A DNA stretch of 64,000 nt from UBA11865 sp963749825 (GTDB lineage: Bacteria > Chloroflexota > Anaerolineae > Promineifilales > Promineifilaceae), in the NCBI GenBank assembly GCA_963749825.1, contig CAVVOI010000009.1, positions 806,001-870,000 of the forward strand. Direction: 5' to 3'. Shown one piece after another: positions 1 to 9,062 of this stretch. Below the pieces are notes generated by a model. It saw only the letters and a program-made list of their open reading frames with translations, did not search any database and was not told the origin of the DNA. Both the position numbers and the translations under genes were made by a program. The number at the start of each line of letters is the position of its first letter. Position 1 is the first letter of the stretch.

Positions 1-187
1 CGAAGACAACCCTTTAAAGAGGTGGACCAGATCACCGGATCGGCCGGAACTGCCTGCCAGCGCTCTTACCGGCAAAATGGGCCCATATTGGATGGGCGAG
101 CGCCGTCGCTGGACGCAAGGCCTTGAACTTACAGTGGATGACTTTGAAACTTTTTTAGACAAGATCAGTGCTCATGTTGAAGCGTAA
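1..187 (+). CDS. C-terminal fragment of an unidentified protein
   Basis: An open frame enters from the left edge and stops at a TAA at 185-187, giving about 61 residues. It ends in the stretch LELTVDDFETFLDKISAHVEA-like sequence after a basic, tryptophan-containing patch (WMGERRRWTQG). I do not recognise the family. The start lies outside the window. About 230 bases without a recognisable gene follow before the acyl-CoA dehydrogenase, so the two need not share a transcript. Confidence 0.5.
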   Translation, partial: EDNPLKRWTRSPDRPELPASALTGKMGPYWMGERRRWTQGLELTVDDFETFLDKISAHVEA

Positions 188-415
188 GCCAATGCCCACT
201 GATTGTATCATGACCTGATTTTGATGCGGCCAAATCGTATCTCCTACTACTTGGAGAAAAGTGCCTGTATTTGTTTACATGATGAGCATTGACGGTATTT
301 TCTTCTTGAACGCAAGCTGAGGGATGGCATTTTTTCTCGAGCAAAACTTCGGCTAACTGAAAATCTGGATGAAAGTATGGCATTCATGAGAATTACTTAC
401 TTGGGAGGATCCTAG

Positions 416-1579
416 ATGTTTGATTTCATTTCTGAAGAGCACGAAGCGATACAGTTGGCAGCCAGAGACTTCGCCAAAAAAGAAATCGCACCCATCGCGG
501 CTCATTTTGATGAAACGGGTGATTTTCCCCTGGAGACGGTCCGAAAAATGGGGCAAATGGGATTCATGGGCATTGAGGTTCCTGAGGAGTATGGCGGGGT
601 TGGGATGGATACGATGGCCTACGTGTTGGCCATGATCGAAATTTGTAAAGCGGATGCAAGCCATGGAACGATCATGTCGGTGAATAACTCGTTATTCTGC
701 CATGGATTGATTAATTATGGGACTGAGGATCAAAAACAACAGTTTCTTGTACCGGTTGCCAGCGGTCAAAAAATTGGTGCCTATAGCTTAACGGAACCGA
801 TGAGTGGCAGTGATGCAGGAACGATGAGTAGTCGAGCGGAACTCAATGAAGAGAAAACTCACTATATTATCAACGGCATTAAATCATGGGTGACGTCGGC
901 GCCGGTGGCTGACTATGTCGTCGTGTTTACCATGACCGATCCGACAAAAAGCCACCGAGGGGTTACGGCATTCCTGATCGATACCGATAGAGCGGGGTTC
1001 GAAAGGGGGAAGAAGGAGCCGAAATTAGGGATCCGGGCCAGCGCCACTAGCGAGATCATCTTTGATAATTACGAGTGTCCAGTTGAAAATCGATTAGGAG
1101 AAGAGGGAGAGGGATTCAAAATCGCCTTGTCTGTTTTGGACGCCGGTCGAATTGGCATTGCCGCCCAGGCAGTAGGAATAGCCGAAGCCGCCTTGGATGC
1201 AAGCATAAGCTATGCCCAGGAGAGAGAAGCATTCGGTAAGAAGATAGGCCAGTTCCAGATGATCCAGCAGAAATTGGCCGATATGAAGTGCCGGATAGAA
1301 GCCAGCCGCTTGTTGGTCTATCAGGCAGCGCGAGCAAAAACGCGTGCGGCCGAAACTGGGGCTCGATTCACATTGGAATCTGCTATGGCAAAATTATTCG
1401 CAAGTGAAACAGCCATGTGGGTTACGACTGAAGCTATTCAGATTCATGGCGGCATGGGATACAGCAAAGAACTCCCCTTGGAACGTTACTTTCGCGATGC
1501 CAAGATAACAGAAATATACGAGGGTACCAGCGAAATTCAGCGAATGGTCATCGCTCGTAGCCTGACCGGCTTGAGATAA
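416..1579 (+). CDS. Acyl-CoA dehydrogenase (short/medium-chain type)
   Basis: This 387-residue protein has the usual length of soluble FAD-dependent acyl-CoA dehydrogenases, which introduce the trans-2 double bond in beta-oxidation and pass electrons to electron-transfer flavoprotein. Both family signatures are visible: a flavin/substrate segment (AYSLTEPMSGSDAG) and the C-terminal segment with QIHGGMGY. The catalytic base is Glu369 in IYEGTSEIQ, the position used by short- and medium-chain enzymes. A strong ribosome site, GGGAGGA, lies a few bases before the ATG. No other beta-oxidation gene or ETF gene is adjacent. Chain-length preference cannot be read from the sequence. Confidence 0.93.
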   Translation: MFDFISEEHEAIQLAARDFAKKEIAPIAAHFDETGDFPLETVRKMGQMGFMGIEVPEEYGGVGMDTMAYVLAMIEICKADASHGTIMSVNNSLFCHGLINYGTEDQKQQFLVPVASGQKIGAYSLTEPMSGSDAGTMSSRAELNEEKTHYIINGIKSWVTSAPVADYVVVFTMTDPTKSHRGVTAFLIDTDRAGFERGKKEPKLGIRASATSEIIFDNYECPVENRLGEEGEGFKIALSVLDAGRIGIAAQAVGIAEAALDASISYAQEREAFGKKIGQFQMIQQKLADMKCRIEASRLLVYQAARAKTRAAETGARFTLESAMAKLFASETAMWVTTEAIQIHGGMGYSKELPLERYFRDAKITEIYEGTSEIQRMVIARSLTGLR

Positions 1580-1734
1580 TATGAGGATCTTAGCCACAGA
1601 CCGCTTCCCCCGGTATATGCCTGTAGATTTTTTGTCAGCAGGCCCGATGAATATGCTTGAGGAAGATCAATCGTTGGCCAACGGGAGGCCTCGGTTTTGG
1701 CTAGTGCCAGACGTCTAGAGACCAAAGTTGCTGC

Positions 1735-2208
1735 TTATGGCCAGGTTCCCATGACCTGGCGCAGGATGGCGAATTCGCCAATATGGTAGGCGTTGTGATC
1801 CGCGACCAGGAGTATTTCACGCAAGTAGGTATACCCGGAGGCATGAGGTAGTTCAGTCAACAAGTCTATCTTTGGATCGATCACGATCGCTTCAATGACT
1901 TTGAGATCCTGGCGAAAAGCACTAAGGCTATCTAACCACTCCGCTTCCCCCGCTTTATCCTCCAGTTTGGGCCAATAACCTTCAGGCCATTTCGGCGAGA
2001 TATGGTCTGGATTTCGCATGAATTCAAGAATATCCGTCTGAGCAATCCGTAAATGTTCAATCAGGTGCCAAGGCGTGTAGCCAACATTGGGCGGCCGCTG
2101 ATTGATTGCCTCAATAGGAAAATCTTTCACGACATCGTCAAAGGTGAAATGAGCATTTCGTCCGCTCAGCACCTGAAGCAACTGATTCCTCAAGATATCA
2201 TCAACCAT
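1735..2208 (-). CDS. DinB-family (four-helix, metal-binding) protein
   Basis: A 157-residue protein with the DinB/YfiT-like layout: one conserved histidine in the second-helix motif TPWHLIEHL and a C-terminal pair in DHNAYHIGEFAILRQ. In this superfamily three histidines bind a divalent metal. Members include thiol-dependent S-transferases and many proteins of unknown role, so the substrate is not predictable. It is transcribed toward the acyl-CoA dehydrogenase. It lies downstream of the small MbtH-like gene on the same strand, separated by about 140 bases that contain a long-loop inverted repeat. Confidence 0.8.
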   Translation of the reverse strand: MVDDILRNQLLQVLSGRNAHFTFDDVVKDFPIEAINQRPPNVGYTPWHLIEHLRIAQTDILEFMRNPDHISPKWPEGYWPKLEDKAGEAEWLDSLSAFRQDLKVIEAIVIDPKIDLLTELPHASGYTYLREILLVADHNAYHIGEFAILRQVMGTWP

Positions 2209-2256
2209 GTTTACGGCTCCTGTAGACTCATGGGTTTAGATGAAGTCGTTAAATGC

Positions 2257-2320
2257 GCAAGAAGCCAGATGCCGGTCGGGGAGGGTGGTCTACCCGGAAC
2301 CTAATCACCTGGCTTCTTGC
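2257..2320. repeat. 64-bp element bounded by a perfect 12-bp inverted repeat
   Basis: GCAAGAAGCCAG (2257-2268) is exactly inverted at 2309-2320, enclosing 40 bases. The element lies between the MbtH-like gene and the dinB-like gene. Neither side has a T-tract, so a plain intrinsic terminator is unlikely. It could be an RNA hairpin in the leader of the DinB gene or a small mobile-element remnant. Confidence 0.6.
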
Positions 2321-2347
2321 TAAGGCGAATATATAACGCTATTTGGA

Positions 2348-2545
2348 TCAGATATTGCCGGACAGTTGGAATATATAGCCGTTTTGTCCCTCTCGTGCTT
2401 CTACGAAGTCCCAGCATTCGTCTTCTGTTCCATAGCGACCAGTATCAGTCCAGGTAGGCCAGGATGGCGCTTCGGCATGCCAGACAGAATATTTTTCTTC
2501 AGCACCGTAAACAACTCTGAAAAATTTGCTTGTTCCCCGATACAT
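2348..2545 (-). CDS. Small MbtH-like protein
   Basis: A 65-residue protein with GGAGGG six bases before its ATG. The segment FFRVVYGAEEKYSVWHAE, then a proline/tryptophan turn and YGTEDECWDFVEA, follows the MbtH pattern (xVVxNxExQYSxWP...GWxxVGxxGTxxECLxxIE). MbtH proteins are small activators of non-ribosomal peptide synthetase adenylation domains. The usual C-terminal WTDMRP motif is absent and no NRPS gene is near, so this is either a diverged orphan or another protein with a similar fold. The resemblance is by eye only. Confidence 0.55.
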   Translation of the reverse strand: MYRGTSKFFRVVYGAEEKYSVWHAEAPSWPTWTDTGRYGTEDECWDFVEAREGQNGYIFQLSGNI

Positions 2546-2865
2546 TATCCCTCCATTACACGGTAACTTTTACGAAGTTGACGACTTTGCGCCAGCTTTT
2601 CCGTGAGTGCGAAATATGTTGAACGCGACTTAAAAGATTTCTCACGTGTACTACATTAGGAAAGCGATTACATTATGTAATATTACTGAGCCGCCTACCG
2701 TAAAAGGGGTGTGATCTTAACGTAAACGGAGCGTGAAAAGAGGCGTATGCAAACAGGATTTCGCCAGGCTTGGCTTTCAACTCGCTTCAGTTACACTTGC
2801 TCAATAAATTAACTGTTGGCCCAATTCACCGAAAAACTGAGAACGCGCTCAAAGAAGGACTAAGT
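2546..2865. other. Divergent intergenic region
   Basis: About 320 bases separate the minus-strand MbtH-like gene from the plus-strand tricorn gene. The frame of the protease stays open leftward to a TTG at 2770, but the ribosome site favours the ATG at 2866. The stretch is AT-rich around 2630-2690 and holds a palindrome at 2667-2681. I see no RNA gene and no convincing -35/-10 pair. Confidence 0.5.
2667..2681. promoter_or_regulatory. 15-bp palindrome, possible operator
   Basis: ATTACATTATGTAAT is a perfect palindrome with 7-base arms around a central T. It sits in the divergent region upstream of the tricorn gene, about 185 bases before its chosen start. Length and symmetry suit a dimeric repressor site, but no second copy was noticed. 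Confidence 0.35.
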
Positions 2866-5800
2866 ATGCAAGCCGGATATTATCGATTTCCGACCATTCA
2901 AAAAAATACAGTGGTATTCGCCAACGAAGATGATCTCTGGACTGTCTCGTCGGATGGGGGGATTGCCAGGAGATTGACGTCAGGATTGGCGGAAGCCACC
3001 CGGCCGGCTCTTTCACCTGACGGGAAATGGTTAGCTTTCACCGGCCGCGAAGAAGGTCAGCCAGAAATATACCTGATGCCGGCGCTGGGCGGACCGGCGC
3101 GTCGTCTCACTTTTATGGGAGGTAGCCAATGTTGGACATTGGGCTGGACGGCCGAAGGGCGAATACTGTTCACCAATAATGCCAAGCAACCATTTGGTAG
3201 CATGCTGTATCTTCATACTGTAGATACAGAAGACGGCCGCGTGGAACAAATAAATTATGGCCCGGCCAGAGCGATATCGTTTGGACCCGGACGGGCAAAG
3301 GTCATTGGTCGAAACACGGGCTCACCCGCTAGATGGAAACGTTATCGTGGAGGAACGGCCGGACAGATATGGATCGACCGGAAGGGCAACGATGACTTCC
3401 AACCTCTTATCGAATTAGAGGGCAATTTGGCCTCGCCTATCTGGTTAGGAGATCGCATTTATTTTCTGTCTGACCATGAGGGTATTGGAAATCTCTATTC
3501 ATGTATGCCTGATGGCGCTGATTTGAATAGACATTCTGATCGCGAAACGTATTATGCGCGCAATGCCCATAGTGATGGAAAGCGAATTATTTATCATGCT
3601 GGAGCGGATCTTTTTGTCTTTGACTCGGCTGAAAATAGTGAGAAAAAAATTGAAGTCGAGCTTCATTCGCCGCAGACACAGCGAAATCGAAAATTTGTCG
3701 AAGCGGCAAGTTACTTGGACAGTTGGAATGCGCATCCTGCGGGACATTCTATGGCCATTACAAGCCGGGGAAAGGCTTTCACGTTTGCTAACTGGGAAGG
3801 AGCGGTCATTCAACATGGTGATACTGATGGCGCCCGCTATAAATTATTGCATTGGTTGAATGATGGCGAGCGATTGATAGCTGTCACCGATCAGGAAGGC
3901 GAGGAATCCTTTGTGTTGTTAAAGGCTGATGGACTCGGTGATCCGGAGGTGTTGGTTGACCTCGATATCGGCCGGCCGCTCGAGTTAGCTGTCAATCCTA
4001 AGAAGGATCAAATTTTATTCGGCAACCACAGATACGAATTGTACATGATGGACCTGTTAACGAAAGAATTGACCTTTATCGATCAGGGCCAATCAGAGCC
4101 AATTGCCGGCTTTGATTGGTCGCCAGATGGGGCCTGGGCTGCCTACAGCGTTTCTGTTTCGCAGCATGTATCCATACTGCGGTTGTGGGAGGCCGAGACA
4201 AACCAGGTGACAACTATCACTCAGCCAGTATTGAGAGATATCGCGCCGGCGTTTGATCCGCAAGGTCGTTACCTATATTTCCTTTCTTATCGCCACTTCG
4301 ATCCTGTTTACGACAACATGCAATTTGATCTAAATTTCCCTCGCGGAATGAAACCCTTCTTAATTGTCTTGCGCGAAGGTGTCCAGTCTCCTTTTGTCGC
4401 TACGCCTCGAGCGCCAGGCGAAAAACCAACCACAAGCGATGAGACCGACTCGAAAAATCTTGATAATGTCGTTCCAGAGTCAGAAGATTTGGTTGAGGAC
4501 GATGATGATAGCGAAAAGGAGGGGCTTTCGGAAGATTCTAAGGCTAATGGTAAGGAGGAGATTGAACAATTGAAAATCGATGTCGATGGCATCGAAAAAC
4601 GCATTGTGCCTTTTCCAGTCCCAGAGGGTTTGTACGGACAGATCAGGGGAATAACGGATGGTCGCGTAATCTATTCTCGTTATCCAGTCGAAGGATCACT
4701 AAAAAACGACTGGTTGCCCAAAGAACCACCTGCCAGCGGCACGATCTTTGTTTACGATTTTGAGGAACTAAATGAAGAGACGCTTATTTCACATGTGGGT
4801 AGTTTCAAATTATCCAGGGATGCAGGAGCGGTTATTTATCGGTCAGGTAATCGTCTACGAATCCTAAAGGCTGGTACCAAGCCAGATAAAGACGCGGGCA
4901 GTCGCCCCGGTCGAAAATCAGGTTGGCTTGCGTTAAGACGCATCAATGTTTCAGTAAATCCCTTCATTGAGTGGCGGCAAATGTATCGCGAAGCCTGGCG
5001 ATTACAACGGGATCATTTCTGGACTCCAGACCTATCTCAAATTGATTGGTTGGAAGTCTATGAACGTTATCTTCCCTTGCTTGATCGAGTGGCAAGTCGA
5101 TCCGAGTTCTCGGATCTGATTTGGGAAATGCAGGGAGAACTAGGAACATCTCATAGCTATGAAATGGGCGGGGATTACCGGCCTGAACCCCGATATGATC
5201 AGGGTTACTTGGGAGCAGACTATTCATATGATGAAGAATCAGGTAGGTGGCAGATAGTTAACATTGTTCAGGGTGATGCTTGGGATGAACAGGCAGATTC
5301 TCCATTAAATAAACCGGGTGTTGCCGTATCTGAAGGCGATTATCTACTAGCTATCAACGGCCGCGAATTAAGTCGATCAGTTACTCCGAACGCGGCACTT
5401 GTCAATCTTTCTAACCAAGAAGTCTCGATATCTGTGGCTAAGCCCGGTGATGATCAGACGCGTAGTTATACGGTCAAAGCATTGCGTGAAGAAACATCAG
5501 CTCGATATAGACAGTGGGTTGAGGCCAATCGAAGGACTGTCCATGATAAGAGTGATGGAAAAATCGGGTATGTTCACATACCTGACATGGGCCCCAACGG
5601 ATATGCTCAGTTTTATCGTTACTACCTGGCTGAAGTTGACCGGGATACTCTCATCATAGACGTGCGCTTCAACGGTGGAGGCCATGTATCAGAACTTATC
5701 TTGGAAAAATTAGTTCGCAAGCGGCTTGGCTATGTCGTTAGCCGATGGGAAAATGTTCCAAGCCCGTTTCCAGGAGAATCCGTGCTTGGCCCGATGGTTG

Positions 5801-6183
5801 CCTTAACCAACGAATATGCCGGTTCCGATGGTGATATCTTCTCGCACAGTTTCAAGATGCTGGATCTTGGCCCTCTGATCGGCACACGAACATGGGGTGG
5901 GGTGATCGGTATTTCGCCTAAAGTCAGGCTGGTAGATGGCACAGTCACAACCCAGCCCGAATACGCTTTTTGGTTTCGCGATGTCGGTTGGGGCGTTGAA
6001 AACTACGGAACTGATCCAGATATCGTCATTGACAACCGGCCTCAAGATTATATCAATGGACGGGATGCCCAATTGGAGCGGGCGATTCAAGAGATAGAGA
6101 TTCTTTTGTCGGCTAATCCTCCCGCTATACCATCGTTAGAAGATCGGCCGGCTAAAGCATTACCTAAACTTCCATCGCGTTAG
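2866..6183 (+). CDS. Tricorn-like protease (peptidase S41 family)
   Basis: The product is about 1105 residues, close to archaeal tricorn. The N-terminal half has repeated WD40/DPP-like propeller blades (for example RPALSPDGKWLAFTGRE). An acidic linker follows near residue 540 (EDDDDSEKEG), then a PDZ-like segment and a C-terminal S41 core. Catalytic candidates are His763 in LGTSHSYE and Ser987-Asp988 in YAGSDGD, matching tricorn. Tricorn trims proteasome-sized peptides in the cytosol. I chose the ATG at 2866 because AAGGA lies seven bases upstream and the protein then begins with the family-like MQAGYYRFPTI. A TTG at 2770 would add 32 residues without homology-like content. The convergent M20 dipeptidase fits a joint role in peptide turnover. 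Confidence 0.9.
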   Translation: MQAGYYRFPTIQKNTVVFANEDDLWTVSSDGGIARRLTSGLAEATRPALSPDGKWLAFTGREEGQPEIYLMPALGGPARRLTFMGGSQCWTLGWTAEGRILFTNNAKQPFGSMLYLHTVDTEDGRVEQINYGPARAISFGPGRAKVIGRNTGSPARWKRYRGGTAGQIWIDRKGNDDFQPLIELEGNLASPIWLGDRIYFLSDHEGIGNLYSCMPDGADLNRHSDRETYYARNAHSDGKRIIYHAGADLFVFDSAENSEKKIEVELHSPQTQRNRKFVEAASYLDSWNAHPAGHSMAITSRGKAFTFANWEGAVIQHGDTDGARYKLLHWLNDGERLIAVTDQEGEESFVLLKADGLGDPEVLVDLDIGRPLELAVNPKKDQILFGNHRYELYMMDLLTKELTFIDQGQSEPIAGFDWSPDGAWAAYSVSVSQHVSILRLWEAETNQVTTITQPVLRDIAPAFDPQGRYLYFLSYRHFDPVYDNMQFDLNFPRGMKPFLIVLREGVQSPFVATPRAPGEKPTTSDETDSKNLDNVVPESEDLVEDDDDSEKEGLSEDSKANGKEEIEQLKIDVDGIEKRIVPFPVPEGLYGQIRGITDGRVIYSRYPVEGSLKNDWLPKEPPASGTIFVYDFEELNEETLISHVGSFKLSRDAGAVIYRSGNRLRILKAGTKPDKDAGSRPGRKSGWLALRRINVSVNPFIEWRQMYREAWRLQRDHFWTPDLSQIDWLEVYERYLPLLDRVASRSEFSDLIWEMQGELGTSHSYEMGGDYRPEPRYDQGYLGADYSYDEESGRWQIVNIVQGDAWDEQADSPLNKPGVAVSEGDYLLAINGRELSRSVTPNAALVNLSNQEVSISVAKPGDDQTRSYTVKALREETSARYRQWVEANRRTVHDKSDGKIGYVHIPDMGPNGYAQFYRYYLAEVDRDTLIIDVRFNGGGHVSELILEKLVRKRLGYVVSRWENVPSPFPGESVLGPMVALTNEYAGSDGDIFSHSFKMLDLGPLIGTRTWGGVIGISPKVRLVDGTVTTQPEYAFWFRDVGWGVENYGTDPDIVIDNRPQDYINGRDAQLERAIQEIEILLSANPPAIPSLEDRPAKALPKLPSR

Positions 6184-6222
6184 GGGTGATAGACTATCTA
6201 AATTGGCGACTGTTAAGCTGTG

Positions 6223-7596
6223 TCAGTCGATTCTGGAAAAGGCTTCTACTATGTAGGCGGTATGCCTAATGCCCTGGATAAAATCGTTGATCCGGAGGTG
6301 TTCGTTTGGTGCATGGATATTTCCCCCAGGATAGCCTACTCCTGCTGACACGACTGGCAGCTTAAGTGTGTGAATGAAAGGGTAGTTAGGACCGCTGCCC
6401 CCAATGATCGGTGTTACCACAGTATCTCGGCCATAGACTTTCCTGGCTGCATCAAGAGTAAGCTGGACGAATGGGTGATCGGGATCAGTACGGGCTGGCC
6501 TTGTTCCACCGTTGTATTGAATCTCGATATCTTCAAATCCCGTGGTATCAAGGTGCCGTCTCAATTTTTCCAAAATCTCGTCAGGATCTTGGTCCGGCAC
6601 CAGGCGAAAGTCTACTTTGGCCCTTGCTTCGGCCGGAATGACTGTCTTCGATCCTGGACCCTGGTAGCCTGAACCGATGCCACAAATTGTACAACTCGGC
6701 TCAAACACGGCCGCCTTCTTTAACTCGGCACCACCCTTTAAATCGTGGAGAAAACGATCGAGGCCATACATCTCGCGGAGTTTTGCCCCATCATCGGGTA
6801 GATTCGCTAAAATCTCAAGATCTCGGTCCGATGGCTGGCGAACATTATCATAGAAGCCGGCAATGTTAATTCTTTCGTCTATATCCTTAATAGATTGAAG
6901 AGCCCATACAAGACGCCAGGCGGCGTTGGGAAATATTGATCCTCCCAAGCCTGAGTGGGCATCTATTGAAGCGGTTTTGGCGATTAGCTCAACGTAGCAT
7001 ATTCCTCGCATACCGAGCGAAAGTGTTGGTGACCCTTCGTGATCAACTCCACCAAATTCCCATACGCACGCATCGGCTGAAAGCTTCTCTTTGTTGTCCT
7101 CAATGAATGGAGAAATATTTGGGCTTCCAAGTTCCTCCTCACCTTCGATAACGAACTTTACGTTGCAGGGTAAGTCACCTATTACATGGCGCACGGCTGC
7201 CAGACCCGCTAAGCGGGCGACTATGTGGCCCTTATCGTCGGCCACGCCCCGGGCATAGAGCTTTTCACCACGCTTAGACAATTCAAAAGGCGGCGATTCC
7301 CAAGCATCCATCGGCTCTGGTGGTTGAACATCATAGTGGAGATAAAATAATAGAGTCTTGTCTGAGCGTCCATTTTTCTGGCCAAATACCACTGGTTTAC
7401 CTTGGGTAGGGATGATCTCAGAGTTGTAGCCCTGTTCCATTAACATATCATTCACAAGATTCGCACATTCTTGAATCCCCATACCGGTTGCAGATACGCT
7501 GGGTTGAGCACATAGACGGGCTAACTCCTGGATAAAGTCGTCAACATGTTCGTAGATGTAATTATCAATATCCTTCAAAATATTCGATTCTGTCAT
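6223..7596 (-). CDS. M20-family dipeptidase / peptidase
   Basis: A 457-residue zinc peptidase of the M20 family, closest in style to cytosolic non-specific dipeptidases. Metal-site motifs are in order: LHYDVQPPEP, RGVADDKGH and the catalytic acidic pair in EGEEELGSPN. A lid/dimerisation domain follows and then the C-terminal zinc site. It should hydrolyse dipeptides or small N-acyl amino acids. It converges on the tricorn gene with only about 40 bases between the stops, so the pair could finish peptides to free amino acids. The exact substrate is open, since carboxypeptidases and deacylases share the fold. Confidence 0.88.
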   Translation of the reverse strand: MTESNILKDIDNYIYEHVDDFIQELARLCAQPSVSATGMGIQECANLVNDMLMEQGYNSEIIPTQGKPVVFGQKNGRSDKTLLFYLHYDVQPPEPMDAWESPPFELSKRGEKLYARGVADDKGHIVARLAGLAAVRHVIGDLPCNVKFVIEGEEELGSPNISPFIEDNKEKLSADACVWEFGGVDHEGSPTLSLGMRGICYVELIAKTASIDAHSGLGGSIFPNAAWRLVWALQSIKDIDERINIAGFYDNVRQPSDRDLEILANLPDDGAKLREMYGLDRFLHDLKGGAELKKAAVFEPSCTICGIGSGYQGPGSKTVIPAEARAKVDFRLVPDQDPDEILEKLRRHLDTTGFEDIEIQYNGGTRPARTDPDHPFVQLTLDAARKVYGRDTVVTPIIGGSGPNYPFIHTLKLPVVSAGVGYPGGNIHAPNEHLRINDFIQGIRHTAYIVEAFSRID

Positions 7597-7683
7597 TTTT
7601 CTTTCCCACGCTCAGACTGCTATATTACAATTAAAGAAGTATAGGCAATCAAATGTTGATGGCAAACACTAGGATTATCTTCG

Positions 7684-7692
7684 TGTTATAAT
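7684..7692 (+). promoter_or_regulatory. Extended -10 promoter for the lipoprotein gene
   Basis: TGTTATAAT gives a perfect -10 hexamer (7687-7692) with an upstream TG dinucleotide. No convincing -35 is present at normal spacing, as is common for extended -10 promoters. The gene starts 24 bases downstream. Confidence 0.5.
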
Positions 7693-7716
7693 CTTATTGT
7701 TCACAGGAGGAGACGA

Positions 7717-8367
7717 ATGCCAGCGTATCTAGCCAATCATAAATATCTGGCTTTGGTAGCGTGCTTATTAATGAGTTCGGCTTTGGCTTGTAATGCTTCT
7801 CGAAGTGTCCCTGAGACAACCGCAACGCCTACGCCTATGCCTACGTTTTCACCGACATCCAATCTGCCAAAGCCAACTATTGGAGCGCCGGAAACATTAC
7901 CAGCAATCGTTGCCTCAGCGACTCAAGATAGTGGGGCAGAGTCTCAGTTACCAACGTTCACCCCAATCCAGGCACCGACCCTGAAGGCAACCTTGACGCC
8001 TAGCACGACGCCACAACCGAAACCGACAACCAACATTGGTGGGGCGGTCACAAAAATCCCAACGAGTACAAGCACGCCATCAGGTTCTCAAGGTCAATTG
8101 GAGTTTGATTACCGAATTGAATGGCGTTTTAAAGATGCGAGCGCCCAGGAATCTGTGGCCACTGTAACAATATCTGCAAGAGGCGGAGGCGGAGGATATA
8201 TATACTTTCGTGATGAGATAGAGGTAAATGGCCCTGTCTTCGAATACCAGTGGCGATCGTGCAGTGGCAATCCGGGTAGTCTGCGGGTTACCGCGGCCGA
8301 TGGGCAGACCAAAAAAATTAATTACTTTGAAAGTCCTCCCTGCCCAACATCCACGCCAGCGCCATAA
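7717..8367 (+). CDS. Threonine/proline-rich lipoprotein, unknown function
   Basis: A 216-residue protein with a lipoprotein signal peptide: hydrophobic core, then the lipobox SALAC with the lipidated cysteine near residue 25. A low-complexity Thr/Pro/Ser spacer follows to about residue 125, and then a compact C-terminal domain of about 90 residues with predicted beta-strands and a two-cysteine pattern (RSCSGN and SPPCP). AGGAGGA precedes the start. The spacer type is typical of Chloroflexota exported proteins and probably holds the end domain away from the membrane. I do not recognise the end domain. Confidence 0.8.
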   Translation: MPAYLANHKYLALVACLLMSSALACNASRSVPETTATPTPMPTFSPTSNLPKPTIGAPETLPAIVASATQDSGAESQLPTFTPIQAPTLKATLTPSTTPQPKPTTNIGGAVTKIPTSTSTPSGSQGQLEFDYRIEWRFKDASAQESVATVTISARGGGGGYIYFRDEIEVNGPVFEYQWRSCSGNPGSLRVTAADGQTKKINYFESPPCPTSTPAP

Positions 8368-8372
8368 TAATG

Positions 8373-9029
8373 TCACTCGGTCGCGGTCAGCATAGAAAAG
8401 CCTGATTCGACGTCTTTTCTACCTGTGGACAGGTGACTGACGTCATTTAGTAGAGTCAATCGAGGACCAGAATCGTCAATTTCAACAATGCTTAGTCCTG
8501 TGTTGCCACGCAGGCTAATCGAGGCCGGCTGCCCTAGAGGTAGCCCGATCAAGTGACTTATCAAAATGTTTAAAGTACCGCCGTGGCTAACTATTGCTAC
8601 CGTTTCTCCAAGATGACCTGAGCTGATTTTTTCAAAAGATGAATAAGCTCGGATGCCGACTTCGAGCATCGATTCACCATTTGGGGGGGCAGAGCCGTCA
8701 TGTCGGACCTGATGCCAAGCATCACCATGACGGTTGTTTAGCTGCTCAATAGTCAAACCTTGAAAGACGCCACCGTTCCGTTCTCGGAAATTATCATCGA
8801 TTACAGGCGTCAGATTAAGCTTTTTTGCTAGCACATTTGCCGTTTCCTGGGCTCGCCGCAAATCACTGGTATAGATGGCTTTAATCGGCCAGTCTGCAAG
8901 ACGTTGAGCCAACTTGCAAGCTTGTACATGGCCGTCATCATTTAGGGGGATGTCGGTATGACCTTGCCACCTGCCGGCGACATTCCAATCAGTGACACCA
9001 TGACGGATAAATAGTATTGTCGTTATCAT
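8373..9029 (-). CDS. Histidine phosphatase family protein
   Basis: A 218-residue member of the phosphoglycerate-mutase-like superfamily. The phosphorylated histidine is in the N-terminal FIRHGVTDWN. The second site is AIVSHGGTLN, and the acid donor lies in RERNGGVFQGL. The segment YTSDLRRAQETA is also diagnostic. Such proteins include broad phosphatases, alpha-ribazole phosphatases and cofactor-dependent mutases, and the sequence does not decide among them. It ends five bases from the stop of the convergent lipoprotein gene. It is followed at its 5' side by a methyltransferase gene on the same strand. Confidence 0.9.
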   Translation of the reverse strand: MITTILFIRHGVTDWNVAGRWQGHTDIPLNDDGHVQACKLAQRLADWPIKAIYTSDLRRAQETANVLAKKLNLTPVIDDNFRERNGGVFQGLTIEQLNNRHGDAWHQVRHDGSAPPNGESMLEVGIRAYSSFEKISSGHLGETVAIVSHGGTLNILISHLIGLPLGQPASISLRGNTGLSIVEIDDSGPRLTLLNDVSHLSTGRKDVESGFSMLTATE

Positions 9030-9062
9030 AAAAGAGTCGCTGTCCTCGTAAGGATGTGGTTA

